A stretch of 63,780 bases of DNA from an uncultured Pseudomonadota bacterium (GTDB lineage Bacteria > Pseudomonadota > Gammaproteobacteria > Burkholderiales > CAIKXV01). Made by a program: the position numbers and the translations under genes. Positions within the stretch are counted from its first letter, which is position 1. Each line of letters opens with the position of its first letter. The notes beneath the pieces are model-generated. The model did no database searches. It was given only the letters and a program-made list of their open reading frames with translations, and had not been told where the DNA came from. The stretch spans positions 1 through 63,780 of the forward strand of contig CAIKXV010000037.1 of the NCBI GenBank assembly GCA_903831455.1. Direction: 5' to 3'. Of the stretch, positions 1 through 10,241 are shown piece after piece.

Positions 1-422
1 GGCGAGAACTCGACGTCGTCGGTGAAGCCGCGGGCGAACCGAACCGCGCTGGCCGCCTGTTCGAGCACCTGCGAGGGCTCCATGCGGAGCTTCTTCTCCA
101 TGTGGATGCGCGAAGTGGCGAGGAAGGTATGGATGCGGCGACGCGGTGCGGGCGCGACCGCCTCGGCGCAGCGCCGGATGTCCTTCTCGTTGGCACGCGC
201 CAGCCCGCACACGGTGCTCTCGCGCACGATGGAGGCGACCGAGTGCACGGCATCGAAGTCGCCATTGCTCGCGGCCGGGAACCCGGCCTCGATCACGTCG
301 ACCCGCATGCGCTCGAGCTGGCGCGCGATGCGCAGCTTCTCCTCGCGGGTCATCGTCGCGCCCGGGCTCTGCTCGCCGTCGCGCATGGTGGTGTCGAATA
401 TGATCAGACGGTCGCTGCTCAT
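1..422 (-). CDS. leuA: 2-isopropylmalate synthase, N-terminal 140 residues (runs off the window)
   Basis: First committed step of leucine synthesis: condenses acetyl-CoA with 2-oxoisovalerate in the cytosol. The translation opens [20 protein letters not shown], the HMGL-like TIM-barrel start with the substrate/metal motif DTT-RDGEQ (here Met replaces the usual Leu in DTTLRDGEQ). It continues with the conserved [10 protein letters not shown] and the segment ending GFTDDVEFS at the window edge. The ATG at 422-420 follows a GGAG ribosome site. It lies downstream of the ilv-psd-pssA genes on the same strand, a common betaproteobacterial order. Identity is near certain; the C-terminal two thirds, including the LeuA dimer regulatory domain, lie outside. 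Confidence 0.95.
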   Translation of the reverse strand, partial: MSSDRLIIFDTTMRDGEQSPGATMTREEKLRIARQLERMRVDVIEAGFPAASNGDFDAVHSVASIVRESTVCGLARANEKDIRRCAEAVAPAPRRRIHTFLATSRIHMEKKLRMEPSQVLEQAASAVRFARGFTDDVEFS

Positions 423-538
423 GGTGTCTCCTCGCCGCCATCGTGGCGGGCCGGGCCCGCGGCCCGATTGGACTGGGAACCGCGTCGCGCGACCGGAGGG
501 CGCGGCGCGGGGGTAACGCAACAGGGGTCGTTAGTGGC

Positions 539-625
539 TCAGCGCGCGGGGCGCAGCAGCCAGCTGGCCAGCAGGATGCCGGTCAGGTATGCGAACAGAA
601 CGACGCGTTGGGTCACCGAAGACAT
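539..625 (-). CDS. possible 28-residue membrane peptide between pssA and leuA
   Basis: A short frame begins MSSVTQRVVLFAYLTGILLA and ends SWLLRPAR followed by TGA. Residues 8-24 are hydrophobic enough for one membrane helix, flanked by arginines. No convincing Shine-Dalgarno precedes the ATG, and a TACACT -10-like hexamer lies directly upstream, so it might be leaderless or part of the leuA leader. It has five leucines but no leucine run, so a classical attenuator peptide is not supported. It could also be a chance frame. I know of no family for it. Confidence 0.25.
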   Translation of the reverse strand: MSSVTQRVVLFAYLTGILLASWLLRPAR

Positions 626-675
626 GCCCGGAGTGTAGTGGCCGGCGCAGACGCTGGCAAGACGCGGCGATCGGG

Positions 676-1512
676 TCAGCCGGCTGGCGGGGTCGGGGGC
701 GGGGGCGCGCTACCGGGCTGTCCGGTACGTCGAGCGGTGGCCAGCACGGCGAGCCCGTAGCCCGACAACCCGTAGGCGACCGAGACGGCCAGCAGCAGTT
801 CGGCGAGCGTGTCGGCCACCAGCGCGAGGACGCCCATGCCCAGCGCGATGCCGACCAGGCTGTGGAAGGACACCGCGCGGCGAAGATTGATGTCCTTGCC
901 GCTGTAGAACCGGAAATTGCTCACCATCGACAGCCCGGCGAACACGGTCACGCCCCAGGCGAGCCATTTCACGTCTCCACCGTCGATCTGGTGGCTGCTC
1001 AACGCCCACACCAGGCTCGCCACCAGGCTGGCCGCCGCCGGGCTGGGCAGGCCCGTGAACCAGCGCTTGTCGGCCACGCCCAGTTGCGTGTTGAAGCGCG
1101 CGAGGCGAAGCGCCGCGCAGGCGCAGTAGAGGAAGGCCGCGATCCACCCCAGCTTGCCGAGCAGCCAGTCGGCACGCGCCCCCGACTGCCCGATCGCCGA
1201 GAAGTCGCCCAGCGCCCACACGTAGACGACCAGCGCGGGTGCGACGCCGAAGGCCACCATGTCGGACAGCGAGTCGAACTCGGCCCCGAAATCGCTCTGG
1301 GTCCGTGTCCAGCGGGCGATGCGGCCATCCAGGCCATCCAGGATGCCGGCGACGAAGATCGCCATCGCGGCGGTCTCGAAGCGCCCGTTCATCGCCTGGA
1401 CGATCGAGAAGAATCCGGCGAACAGGGCCGCGGTGGTGATCGCGTTCGGCAGCCAGTAGATTCCCCGGCGCACGCGCGCGCCCTCCCCGGCCGGGTGGCG
1501 ATCGGGCTTCAT
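676..1512 (-). CDS. pssA: CDP-diacylglycerol--serine O-phosphatidyltransferase
   Basis: Makes phosphatidylserine from CDP-diacylglycerol and serine in the inner membrane. The 278-residue protein is a multi-helix membrane enzyme. Residues about 59-83 carry the CDP-alcohol phosphotransferase signature DG-x2-R-x8-G-x3-D-x3-D, read as [11 protein letters not shown], then [10 protein letters not shown], with all catalytic aspartates present. This is the integral-membrane (type II) enzyme rather than the soluble E. coli type. Its start overlaps the end of psd by 4 bp (ATGA), so the two are probably translationally coupled and supply consecutive steps to phosphatidylethanolamine. Confidence 0.95.
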   Translation of the reverse strand: MKPDRHPAGEGARVRRGIYWLPNAITTAALFAGFFSIVQAMNGRFETAAMAIFVAGILDGLDGRIARWTRTQSDFGAEFDSLSDMVAFGVAPALVVYVWALGDFSAIGQSGARADWLLGKLGWIAAFLYCACAALRLARFNTQLGVADKRWFTGLPSPAAASLVASLVWALSSHQIDGGDVKWLAWGVTVFAGLSMVSNFRFYSGKDINLRRAVSFHSLVGIALGMGVLALVADTLAELLLAVSVAYGLSGYGLAVLATARRTGQPGSAPPPPTPPAG

Positions 1513-2186
1513 CGGGCGTCGCCCGCCTTCAGGTTGGCCAGTACCGTCTGCCCGGCGTAGACGACATCACCCAGGCTCGCGCACGGCACGGCTTCGAGGG
1601 GGAGGTACAGGTCGACGCGCGACCCGAAGCGGATGAACCCGAAGCGGTCGCCGCGGCGCAGTCGAGTCCCGGGCTTCGCGTAGCACAGGATGCGACGGGC
1701 GATCAGTCCGGCGATCTGGACGCAGGTGATCGACGGGCCGCCATCGACCCGGATCAGCAGCGCGTTGCGCTCGTTCTCGAGAGACGCCTTGTCGAGGGCC
1801 GCGTTGAGGAAGCGCCCCGGGAAATAGCGCACCTCCGTCACCTCGCCGTCGACCGGGCTGCGGTTGGAGTGGACGTTGAACACGTTCATGAACACGGAGA
1901 CCTGCAGCGCATCGCGGCCCGTGTAGGGGTCGCGCGCGCGCATCACCGCGACGACCCTGCCGTCGGCCGGCGACAGCACCGCGCCCGCCTCAGCCTGGTG
2001 GGCTCGCGGTGGATCCCGGAAGAACTGGACGACGAAGACCGCGAGCAGCCACAGCGGGGCCGACCACCATGGCCCCGCGATCCACGCCACGAGGAGCGCG
2101 GCGGCGATCGCGATCGCGATGAACGGCCAGCCCTCGCGCGCGAGCAGCGGATGGGGCCAGGGGTGCAGGCCGCCACTCACGGTCAT
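1509..2186 (-). CDS. psd: phosphatidylserine decarboxylase proenzyme
   Basis: Decarboxylates phosphatidylserine to phosphatidylethanolamine. The 225-residue length and two N-terminal hydrophobic stretches fit the short class of Psd. The proenzyme self-cleaves within a G-S pair; the [13 protein letters not shown] segment near residues 185-197 supplies the Gly-Ser at which the pyruvoyl prosthetic group should form on the new alpha-chain N-terminus. ATG 2186 follows an AGGGGG ribosome site. It sits between ilvC (28 bp upstream) and pssA (4-bp overlap), the usual arrangement in Burkholderiales. Confidence 0.94.
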   Translation of the reverse strand: MTVSGGLHPWPHPLLAREGWPFIAIAIAAALLVAWIAGPWWSAPLWLLAVFVVQFFRDPPRAHQAEAGAVLSPADGRVVAVMRARDPYTGRDALQVSVFMNVFNVHSNRSPVDGEVTEVRYFPGRFLNAALDKASLENERNALLIRVDGGPSITCVQIAGLIARRILCYAKPGTRLRRGDRFGFIRFGSRVDLYLPLEAVPCASLGDVVYAGQTVLANLKAGDAR

Positions 2187-2214
2187 GCCCCCTGCGCTTC
2201 GCGCGTACGGCTCA

Positions 2215-3867
<1,653 letters not shown>

Positions 3868-3878
3868 CTAATGCCGGG

Positions 3879-5600
3879 TCAGACGAGAATCATCTCCGAC
3901 AGGCCCTTGCCGCCGGGAACCATCGGGAACACGTTCTCCGTCTCGTCGGTGATGAAGTCCATGAACACCAGGCGATCCTTCATCGCGAAGGCCTCGCGCA
4001 GCGCCCCCTCGACATCGGCCGGGTTCTCGATGCGCATGCCGACGTGGCCGTAGGCCTCGGCGAGGCGCACGAAATCGGGCAGCGCGTCCATGTAGGACTC
4101 CGCATGCCGGTTGCCGTGGAAGAACTCCTGCCACTGGCGGACCATGCCCATGTAGCGGTTGTTGAGCATGACCACCTTGATCGGCAGGCGGTACTGGCGG
4201 CAGGTGGAGAGCTCCTGGATGCACATCTGGATGCTCGCCTCGCCGGTGACGCAGGCCACCGTCGCGTCGCGATGAGCCAGCTGGACGCCCATCGCCGACG
4301 GCAACCCGAATCCCATCGTGCCCAGCCCGCCCGAGTTGATCCAGCGCCGCGGCTGGTCGAACTTGTAGAACTGCGCGGCCCACATCTGGTGCTGGCCGAC
4401 GTCGGAGGTGACGTAGGCGTCGCCGTTGGTGACCCGGTAGAGCGCCTCGATCACCGATTGCGGCTTGATCACCGGGCTCGAGCGGTCGTAGCGCAGGCAG
4501 TCGCGGCTGCGCCACGCCTCGATCTGCTTCCACCAGTCGGCCAGCGCCGCGGCGTCCGGACGCTCGCCGCCGGCGGCCAGCTGCGCGAGCATCTCGGCGA
4601 GCACCTCCTTCACGCCGCCGACGATGGGCACATCGACCTTCACCCGCTTCGAGATCGAAGAGGGATCGATGTCGATGTGGATGATGCGACGCTCTTCCTG
4701 GTGGAAGTGCTGCGGGTTGCCGATCACGCGGTCGTCGAACCGGGCACCCACGGCGAGCAGCACGTCGCAGTGCTGCATGGCCATGTTCGCCTCGTAGGTG
4801 CCGTGCATGCCGAGCATGCCGACGAACTGGCGGTCGGTCGCCGGGTACCCGCCCAGGCCCATCAGGGTGTTGGTGCAGGGGAAGCCCAGCTCGCGGACCA
4901 GCCGGGTGAGTTCCGGGGACGCCTCGCCCAGCACGACGCCGCCGCCGGTGTAGATCATCGGGCGGCGAGCTTCGAGCAGCATCTGCACGGCCTTGCGGAT
5001 CTGCCCCGAGTGCCCGCGGCTCACCGGGCTGTAGGAGCGCATCGGCACGTCCTGGGGATAGGCGAAGACGGTGCGGGCGGTGGTGACGTCCTTGGGGATG
5101 TCGACCAGCACGGGGCCCGGCCGGCCGGTCGCGGCGATCACGAAGGCCTTGCGGATCGTGGCGGCGAGTTCGCGGACGTCCTTGACGAGGAAATTGTGCT
5201 TCACGCAGGGGCGGGTGATGCCGACCGTATCCACCTCCTGGAAGGCGTCCTGCCCGATCGCGTGGGTGGGAACCTGCCCGGTGATGATCACCATCGGGAT
5301 GGAATCCATGTAGGCCGTGGCGATGCCCGTCACCGCGTTGGTGACGCCCGGCCCCGAGGTGACGAGCGCGACGCCGGGACGCTGGCAGGAGCGCGCATAG
5401 CCGTCGGCGGCATGCACGGCCGCCTGCTCGTGGCGGACCAGGATGTGCTTGACGCGATCCTGCTTCGCCAGCTCGTCGTACAGGTACAGCACCGCGCCGC
5501 CGGGGTAGCCGTATACGAACTCCACCTTCTCTTCCTGAAGGCAGCGGACGACGATCTCCGCCCCGCTGAGTTCCATCACGTCCGTCGCGATCCTGTCCAT
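3879..5600 (-). CDS. ilvB: acetolactate synthase large (catalytic) subunit
   Basis: ThDP- and FAD-dependent enzyme that condenses pyruvate with pyruvate or 2-oxobutyrate. The 573-residue reading starts [20 protein letters not shown]. The ThDP glutamate lies in [17 protein letters not shown], followed by the FAD/regulatory middle domain and a C-terminal ThDP domain with [12 protein letters not shown] and [14 protein letters not shown]. In the G-D-G-type ThDP motif the aspartate position is Glu (TGEAS), a known variant among IlvB proteins. An in-frame ATG at 5693 would add 31 low-complexity residues; 5600 matches the family start better. ilvI is an alternative symbol. Confidence 0.95.
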   Translation of the reverse strand: MDRIATDVMELSGAEIVVRCLQEEKVEFVYGYPGGAVLYLYDELAKQDRVKHILVRHEQAAVHAADGYARSCQRPGVALVTSGPGVTNAVTGIATAYMDSIPMVIITGQVPTHAIGQDAFQEVDTVGITRPCVKHNFLVKDVRELAATIRKAFVIAATGRPGPVLVDIPKDVTTARTVFAYPQDVPMRSYSPVSRGHSGQIRKAVQMLLEARRPMIYTGGGVVLGEASPELTRLVRELGFPCTNTLMGLGGYPATDRQFVGMLGMHGTYEANMAMQHCDVLLAVGARFDDRVIGNPQHFHQEERRIIHIDIDPSSISKRVKVDVPIVGGVKEVLAEMLAQLAAGGERPDAAALADWWKQIEAWRSRDCLRYDRSSPVIKPQSVIEALYRVTNGDAYVTSDVGQHQMWAAQFYKFDQPRRWINSGGLGTMGFGLPSAMGVQLAHRDATVACVTGEASIQMCIQELSTCRQYRLPIKVVMLNNRYMGMVRQWQEFFHGNRHAESYMDALPDFVRLAEAYGHVGMRIENPADVEGALREAFAMKDRLVFMDFITDETENVFPMVPGGKGLSEMILV

Positions 5601-5725
5601 TGGGAAATGTCCGTCTCGGATTCGCCCCGCCGTCGGCCGGGCGGGGTCGTGCGGGAGGGCGGATCGCCGATACGACCGGCCCCATGAGCGCACCGCGCGC
5701 CGTTGCGAGGCGCAGGGAATCGGAG

Positions 5726-5754
5726 AACTTACCGGCCCGTCGGCGGCGGGTCAA
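5726..5754 (-). promoter_or_regulatory. sigma-70-type promoter candidate for ilvB-ilvH-ilvC
   Basis: On the minus strand, TTGACC (5754-5749) is followed by a 17-bp spacer and TAAGTT (5731-5726). The -35 matches consensus at five of six bases; the -10 is weak. Predicted start is near 5719, leaving a leader of about 120 nt. No convincing Ile/Val-rich leader peptide was seen in it. Confidence 0.4.
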
Positions 5755-5894
5755 GCAAACGGCCTCCGCCGGACACCGGGCGCCCGTCCTCCGGGCCCGC
5801 GGTGCACCGCAGGCGGTGTCCGGGCGTTTGTTACCATCACGCGCCGCATGGCCGTACACGGGCATGGCCCGCCCCAACCCCCACAGGAGCCGCC

Positions 5895-6464
5895 CTGGCC
5901 TCCGAAAGTGAACTTGCCGCCTTCCTTGCCGACGTCGAGCGACGCGCCTGGAAACAGGCCGCCTACGCGGTGAGGGATGGCGAGGCTGCGCTCGACATCG
6001 TGCAGGAGGCGATGATGCGTCTCGCGGAAAAGTACGCGAGCCGTCCCGCCGAGGAACTGCCCATGCTGTTCCAGCGCATCCTGCAGAACGGCATCCGCGA
6101 CTGGTTCCGGCGCGCGAAGGTGCGCAATGCGTGGATCACCCCCGCGGCCGCACTGCTGCCCCATCGCGAGGACGACGACACCGACCCGGTGGAGGCACTG
6201 CAGGCGCAGGCCGATCCGAGCGGACAGGGCATCAATCCGGCGGATCGATTGCAGCGGATCCAAACCCTTGAAATCATTGAGGAAGGGCTGGCGACCCTTC
6301 CCGCCCGTCAACGCGAAGCCTTCCTGCTGCGTTACTGGGAGGAACTCGACGTGGCCGAAACGGCGGCGGCGATGGGGTGTTCGGAGGGCAGCGTCAAGAC
6401 ACACTGTTCCCGGGCCACCCACGCCCTGTCCCGGTGGCTGGACAGCAAGGGAATCACCTTATGA
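5895..6464 (+). CDS. RNA polymerase ECF sigma factor, apparent CTG start
   Basis: Directs RNA polymerase to a small regulon. The region-2 helices include AALDIVQEAMMRLAEKY and the DWFRRAKVRNA segment; region 4 has LPARQREAFLLRYWEELDVA and a helix-turn-helix ending GSVKTHCSRATHAL. The protein is about 189 residues, normal for the family. No ATG or well-placed GTG exists near the start of homology. A clear ACAGGAG ribosome site at 5882-5888 is followed six bases later by CTG GCC TCC, matching the common MAS start of this Burkholderiales family. It overlaps the next gene by 4 bp, so the sigma factor and its probable membrane partner are coupled. Confidence 0.88.
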   Translation: MASESELAAFLADVERRAWKQAAYAVRDGEAALDIVQEAMMRLAEKYASRPAEELPMLFQRILQNGIRDWFRRAKVRNAWITPAAALLPHREDDDTDPVEALQAQADPSGQGINPADRLQRIQTLEIIEEGLATLPARQREAFLLRYWEELDVAETAAAMGCSEGSVKTHCSRATHALSRWLDSKGITL

Positions 6465-6859
6465 GCGACGCGCAATTCGGACAGCGGGTCGCGTGCCTGC
6501 TCGACGAAGGGCTGGCGCGCGTCGACACCGACACCCGCACGCGGCTTCAGGTCGCGCGCAAGGCCGCGCTCTCGCGGGCCGATTACCGGCCGCGCGGCCG
6601 CCTCGCATGGGCGCTCGCGTGGGCAGGCGCCGACGGCCTGCGCCCGGGCTGGCTGGCGGGCACCCGGCTGTGGGTCGCCACCTCGCTGCTGCTCGCCGTC
6701 GTGGCCTTCGGCGGATACTCCGCCTGGTCGGTGCGGTCGCCCGGTGGCGACGCGTTCGAACTCGACCTGTCGATCCTCTCGGACGATCTCCCGGTCACCG
6801 CCTACATCGAGGAAGGGTTCGACGCCTGGCTCAAGCGCCCTGCGGATGCGCAGCCCTGA
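6461..6859 (+). CDS. DUF3619-like single-pass membrane protein, possible sigma partner
   Basis: A 132-residue protein starting MSDAQFGQRVACLLDEGLAR. It has an N-terminal soluble segment (about 1-60), one strongly hydrophobic helix (about 67-90, LWVATSLLLAVVAFGGYSAW) and a short outer segment ending in an acidic stretch, DDLPVTAYIEEGFDAWLK. Architecture and position directly behind an ECF sigma gene fit the DUF3619 family. The layout resembles a minimal anti-sigma factor, but that role is inferred. The ATG overlaps the sigma stop (ATGA). Confidence 0.75.
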   Translation: MSDAQFGQRVACLLDEGLARVDTDTRTRLQVARKAALSRADYRPRGRLAWALAWAGADGLRPGWLAGTRLWVATSLLLAVVAFGGYSAWSVRSPGGDAFELDLSILSDDLPVTAYIEEGFDAWLKRPADAQP

Positions 6860-7310
6860 GTCCGCCGTGAAGGTCCCGTCCGCCCGCTGGCGATCGCCTC
6901 TTCGCGCCGCACTCGTGCTCGCCTGCATCGCCTGCAGCACGGCCGCGGCGCGGGCGGAGCCCTCCTCGGCCGACTGGGCTCGCATGAACCCGTCGGAGCG
7001 CCATTTCCTCGCGCCGCTCTCCGACCAGTGGGACGCCCTTCCCGCGCAGACCCGGCGCAAGCTCGTGGGCATCGCGCAGCGCCAGTCGACCGTGACCCCC
7101 GAGCAGCGCGAGCGGGCACGCTCCCGGCTGGTGGAGTGGGCGCAGCTGTCCGTCGAGGAACGCGAACTCGCGCGGCGAAACTACCAGCAGTTGCGCGCCC
7201 TGCCGCCCGACCAGCGCCAGGACGTCGCCCGTCGATGGTCGGCCACCCGCGTGCCGTCACCCGGGTCCGAGGCCCCCGCGACGGAGAGCAGTGGCCAGGC
7301 CCAGCCCTAG
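6846..7310 (+). CDS. DUF3106-like exported protein
   Basis: About 154 residues with an N-terminal signal sequence (hydrophobic ALVLACIACSTAAARA, cleavage likely near ARA-EP). The mature part is rich in W, R, Q and E, with repeated helices such as FLAPLSDQWDALPAQTRRK and REARRNYQQLRALPPDQRQ-like segments. This is typical of DUF3106 proteins encoded beside ECF sigma/DUF3619 genes. The ATG at 6846 overlaps the preceding gene by 14 bp; a GTG at 6867 would give a more standard signal peptide start. Its role is unknown; a periplasmic sensor is possible. Confidence 0.7.
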   Translation: MRSPESAVKVPSARWRSPLRAALVLACIACSTAAARAEPSSADWARMNPSERHFLAPLSDQWDALPAQTRRKLVGIAQRQSTVTPEQRERARSRLVEWAQLSVEERELARRNYQQLRALPPDQRQDVARRWSATRVPSPGSEAPATESSGQAQP

Positions 7311-7319
7311 GGGGTCGCG

Positions 7320-7751
7320 GTGCCGTCGCCTCGCGCGGGTCTGCTGCCCCGCCTCGCCAGCCTGCTCTACGAGGCGCTCATCCTCACGGCCATCGTGCTG
7401 CTGGCGGGACTCGCCTGGCAGTTTGCCCACTGGATGCTCACCGGTCGCCTGGAGGCGTCCGGTGCGGCCGTGTGGTCGTTGCGCGCGTGGATCGTGCTCG
7501 CCACCGCCGCGTATTTCTGCGGCTTCTGGGTGCGCGGTGGCCAGACCCTGCCGATGCGCACCTGGCGGCTGCGGCTCGAACGCCGCGACGGCGGCCCGCT
7601 CGATGCCCGAAGGGCCCTCGCCCGGTACGCGCTCGCCTGGCCCGGGGTGCTCGCGGCCGGAATCGGTTTCGCGTGGGCGCTCGTCGATCGCGACCGGCAG
7701 TTCCTGCACGACCGCCTGGCGGGCACGCGAATCGTCCGGCTGCCCCGCTGA
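7320..7751 (+). CDS. RDD family membrane protein
   Basis: A 143-residue protein with three hydrophobic helices (about 18-38, 50-68 and 105-125). RDD features are an Arg near the first helix (MLPRLASLLYEALI), an Asp region in the second helix, and the conserved C-terminal HDRLAGTRIVRLP. It starts with GTG at 7320, only 9 bp after the previous stop, so it belongs to the sigma cassette. It ends 5 bp before the convergent lptG. RDD proteins are poorly characterised; some are linked to ion transport. Function here is unknown. Confidence 0.85.
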   Translation: MPSPRAGLLPRLASLLYEALILTAIVLLAGLAWQFAHWMLTGRLEASGAAVWSLRAWIVLATAAYFCGFWVRGGQTLPMRTWRLRLERRDGGPLDARRALARYALAWPGVLAAGIGFAWALVDRDRQFLHDRLAGTRIVRLPR

Positions 7752-7756
7752 CCGAC

Positions 7757-8827
7757 TCAGCGCCGTTCGAACCAGCGCTCCAGGGCCAGCGCCATCGCCA
7801 GGAACAGCGCAGGCGCGACCACCGCGGGCAGCACGGGTGCCCAGTCGTAGAGCACCCCGAGATGGGCCATCAGCGTGCTGGTGAAATAGAACGCCAGGCC
7901 CAGCATGATGCCGGCGAACACCCTGGGGCCGGCGCTCGCGCGCCGGGGCTGGTGCGCGAACGGCAGGGCGAGCAGCACCATCACCAGCACGCCGAGCGGG
8001 TAGAGCAGCTTGCGCCAGAACGCCACCTCGTAGCGCTGCGCCGCGAGCCGGTTGTCGCGCAGATGCCGGATGTACTGGTGGAGGCGCGTGGCCGACATCT
8101 CGTCGGGCCGAACCAGCAGCACCGACAGCAGTTCGGGATCGATCACCGAATTCCACCGCCGCCGCACCTCCCGCTCCACGACCGTGCCCTCGCGGGTGAA
8201 GCGGGTCTCCACCACGTCCCGCAACGCCCACACGCCCTCGCCTTCGTAGACGCCCTCGGCGGCCGACCAAAGCCGCTGCAGTGCCCACCGGTCGTCGAAT
8301 TCGTACACGCGCATGCCGAGCAGCCGGGGCTCGGGCGTGACCTGCGTGACGTTGACGAAGCGGCTTCCCTCCTTCACCCACAGGCCGGACCGGAACTCCT
8401 GCGCGACCACCGCCGATCGCGCCTGCAGCCGCAACGACTGGGCCGTACGCTCGGCCGCGGGCGCGACCACCTCGCCGACGAACATGCCCAGGGCCGCCAT
8501 GACCACCCCCGCGCGCAGCAGCATGATCCCGATCCGCCACACCGGGACCCCGGAGGCCCGGATGACCGTGAACTCCGAGTGCTGGGCCAGCTGGGTGAGC
8601 GCGAAGGTGGTGCCGATCAGCACCGCCACGGGCAGCGACTGGTAGAGATGGCCGGGCAGGTTCAGCGCGACGTAGACGAGTACCTCGCGCAGCCGGTAGC
8701 CCCCCTCGCCCAGGCCGTCGAGTTCGCCGATCAGGTCGAACAGCGCGAACAGGCCGAGCAGCGCCGCCACCACCAGCGCGGTCGCGAGATAGACCTCGCG
8801 ACGCACGTAACCCCCGAGCACCCTCAT
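7757..8827 (-). CDS. lptG: LPS export ABC transporter permease
   Basis: Inner-membrane permease of the LptB2FG complex that extracts lipopolysaccharide and feeds it to the LptC-LptA bridge. The 356-residue protein starts MRVLGGYVRREVYLATALVV. It has the family layout of three N-terminal transmembrane helices, a periplasmic beta-jellyroll domain (about 135-265) and three C-terminal helices. The coupling-helix region includes QLAQHSEFTVIRASGV. Its ATG overlaps the lptF stop by 4 bp. lptB, lptC and lptA are not in the window, as is usual. Confidence 0.96.
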   Translation of the reverse strand: MRVLGGYVRREVYLATALVVAALLGLFALFDLIGELDGLGEGGYRLREVLVYVALNLPGHLYQSLPVAVLIGTTFALTQLAQHSEFTVIRASGVPVWRIGIMLLRAGVVMAALGMFVGEVVAPAAERTAQSLRLQARSAVVAQEFRSGLWVKEGSRFVNVTQVTPEPRLLGMRVYEFDDRWALQRLWSAAEGVYEGEGVWALRDVVETRFTREGTVVEREVRRRWNSVIDPELLSVLLVRPDEMSATRLHQYIRHLRDNRLAAQRYEVAFWRKLLYPLGVLVMVLLALPFAHQPRRASAGPRVFAGIMLGLAFYFTSTLMAHLGVLYDWAPVLPAVVAPALFLAMALALERWFERR

Positions 8828-9930
8828 TGCGCGGCCTCGCGCGAACCCCTCCTGCGCCAGAGTCGGCGGCGGCGCGGCCCGAACGCGCGCCAGCGGAAGA
8901 GCCCGAGGGTCAGCACCAGCATTGCCGCGTGCACCATCCAGAATCCGAGGGCGGCCGGCACCTTGCCCTGCGCGACCCACGCCTGCGCGATCGACAGCAT
9001 GTTGCTGTAGATCATGTAGAGCAGCACCGCGAACACGATGTTGAAGGAGCGACCCATCCTCGGGTTCACGTACGAGAGCGGGATCGCGGCCAGCGCCAGC
9101 ACCAGCGCCATGATCGGCAGGCCGAAGCGCCAGGTGAGTTCGGCCAGGTGGGGGGCACTCGGCGAGGCGAGCAGTTCGGTGGTCGGCATCGACTTGACCG
9201 ATCGCTGCGCGTCGCGCGACTGGGCGGTGTCGATGCGCACCTCGTATCGGGCGAACTCCATCACCCTGTACTCGGCGCTGCCCGGCACGCCCTCGTAGCG
9301 ACGTCCGTTCTCGAGCACGAGGAACCGGTCGCCGTTCTCGCGCGTGAGCAGGAACCCCCGGCTGGCCACCATGGTGCCCGCGCGCTGGTGCTGGACCGAA
9401 TGCACGAACACGTTGGTGACCGAGCCGTCCTCGCGCGACAGCGACTCGACGAAGAACACGCGATCGCCCCCGCGCGATTCGCGGAACACGCCGGCGGCGA
9501 CGCTTGCGGATTCGTCGCGAGCGGCGAGCTGCCGGCGGAACTCGTCGCTCTTCTGGCTGGCCCACGGGGCGAGCCCGAGGCTCAGCGCCCCGGTGACCAC
9601 CGCCACCGGCAGGGCGAACCCGAGCACCGGCAGCAGCCACGCGAGCGGCGAGACCCCGCTGGCAGCCCAGACCACCATCTCCGAGTCGCGGTGCGCACGC
9701 CCCAGGCAGGTGAGCACGGCGATGAACAGGGTGAGCGAGAGCACGACCGGGAGCAGTTGCAGCGAGGTGAAGCCCAGCACGGCGCCCACGCCGTCGGCCG
9801 CCACGCGCCCACCGGCCGCCATGCCCAGCACGCGTACGAGCTGGGTGGTGACCATGATCGCGACCAGCACGGCGAGCACCGCGGATGCGGCCAGCGTGAG
9901 CTCCCTCAGCAGCGATCGGTACAGGATCAC
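8824..9930 (-). CDS. lptF: LPS export ABC transporter permease
   Basis: Partner permease of LptG. The 368-residue translation from GTG 9930 begins (M)ILYRSLLRELTLAASAVL, as in LptF, and shows six transmembrane helices around a periplasmic jellyroll domain (about 140-255). The cytoplasmic coupling region reads LGRAHRDSEMVVWAASGVSP. The upstream GGAG lies 8 bases before the GTG; a longer in-frame ATG at 10095 would add an Arg-rich, non-homologous tail and is rejected. It diverges from pepA, with a 311-bp intergenic region between them. Confidence 0.95.
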   Translation of the reverse strand: MILYRSLLRELTLAASAVLAVLVAIMVTTQLVRVLGMAAGGRVAADGVGAVLGFTSLQLLPVVLSLTLFIAVLTCLGRAHRDSEMVVWAASGVSPLAWLLPVLGFALPVAVVTGALSLGLAPWASQKSDEFRRQLAARDESASVAAGVFRESRGGDRVFFVESLSREDGSVTNVFVHSVQHQRAGTMVASRGFLLTRENGDRFLVLENGRRYEGVPGSAEYRVMEFARYEVRIDTAQSRDAQRSVKSMPTTELLASPSAPHLAELTWRFGLPIMALVLALAAIPLSYVNPRMGRSFNIVFAVLLYMIYSNMLSIAQAWVAQGKVPAALGFWMVHAAMLVLTLGLFRWRAFGPRRRRLWRRRGSREAAQ

Positions 9931-10241
9931 CGGAAGGCTCCGTCCCGGCCAGAGCCGAGCGTTTTGACTTCGGCCGAAGCCGCCGCCGATAATGCAACGA
10001 AGCGGCGCGCGCGACTCCCGGTCACGCGGATCGCCGTCCGACGAGGGGAGCGTACGCTGCGGAAGGCAGCCGCATCGACCGCACCTCGGAAGCACCCGAT
10101 GGACCGAGTCGGCCGGCCGCCTGCAACGGCGACCCGGATTGCCCCCGCTGGCGGCAACGCGCCCGCTGCCGGCACAACGCAGGCACCATGGCCGCGGCGG
10201 GGCGTTGATCGGCGCATCCCAGACTCGACGAGGACATTCAC
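9931..10241. other. 311-bp divergent intergenic region lptF/pepA
   Basis: Holds no credible gene. It carries the plus-strand sigma-70-like promoter candidate described separately, which would leave a pepA leader of about 240 nt. No clear promoter was found for lptF, and no stable terminator is seen. Confidence 0.6.
9964..9993 (+). promoter_or_regulatory. sigma-70-type promoter candidate for pepA
   Basis: TTGACT (9964-9969), an 18-bp spacer and GATAAT (9988-9993) each match consensus at five of six bases. Transcription would start near 10000 and read pepA-holC. Confidence 0.45.

Noticed and set aside
5601-5725. Ile/Val attenuator peptide in the ilvB leader
   Set aside because: A frame beginning MGPVVSAIRPP is present, but it has only a few Val/Ile codons, does not stop before ilvB and shows no clear terminator/antiterminator pair.
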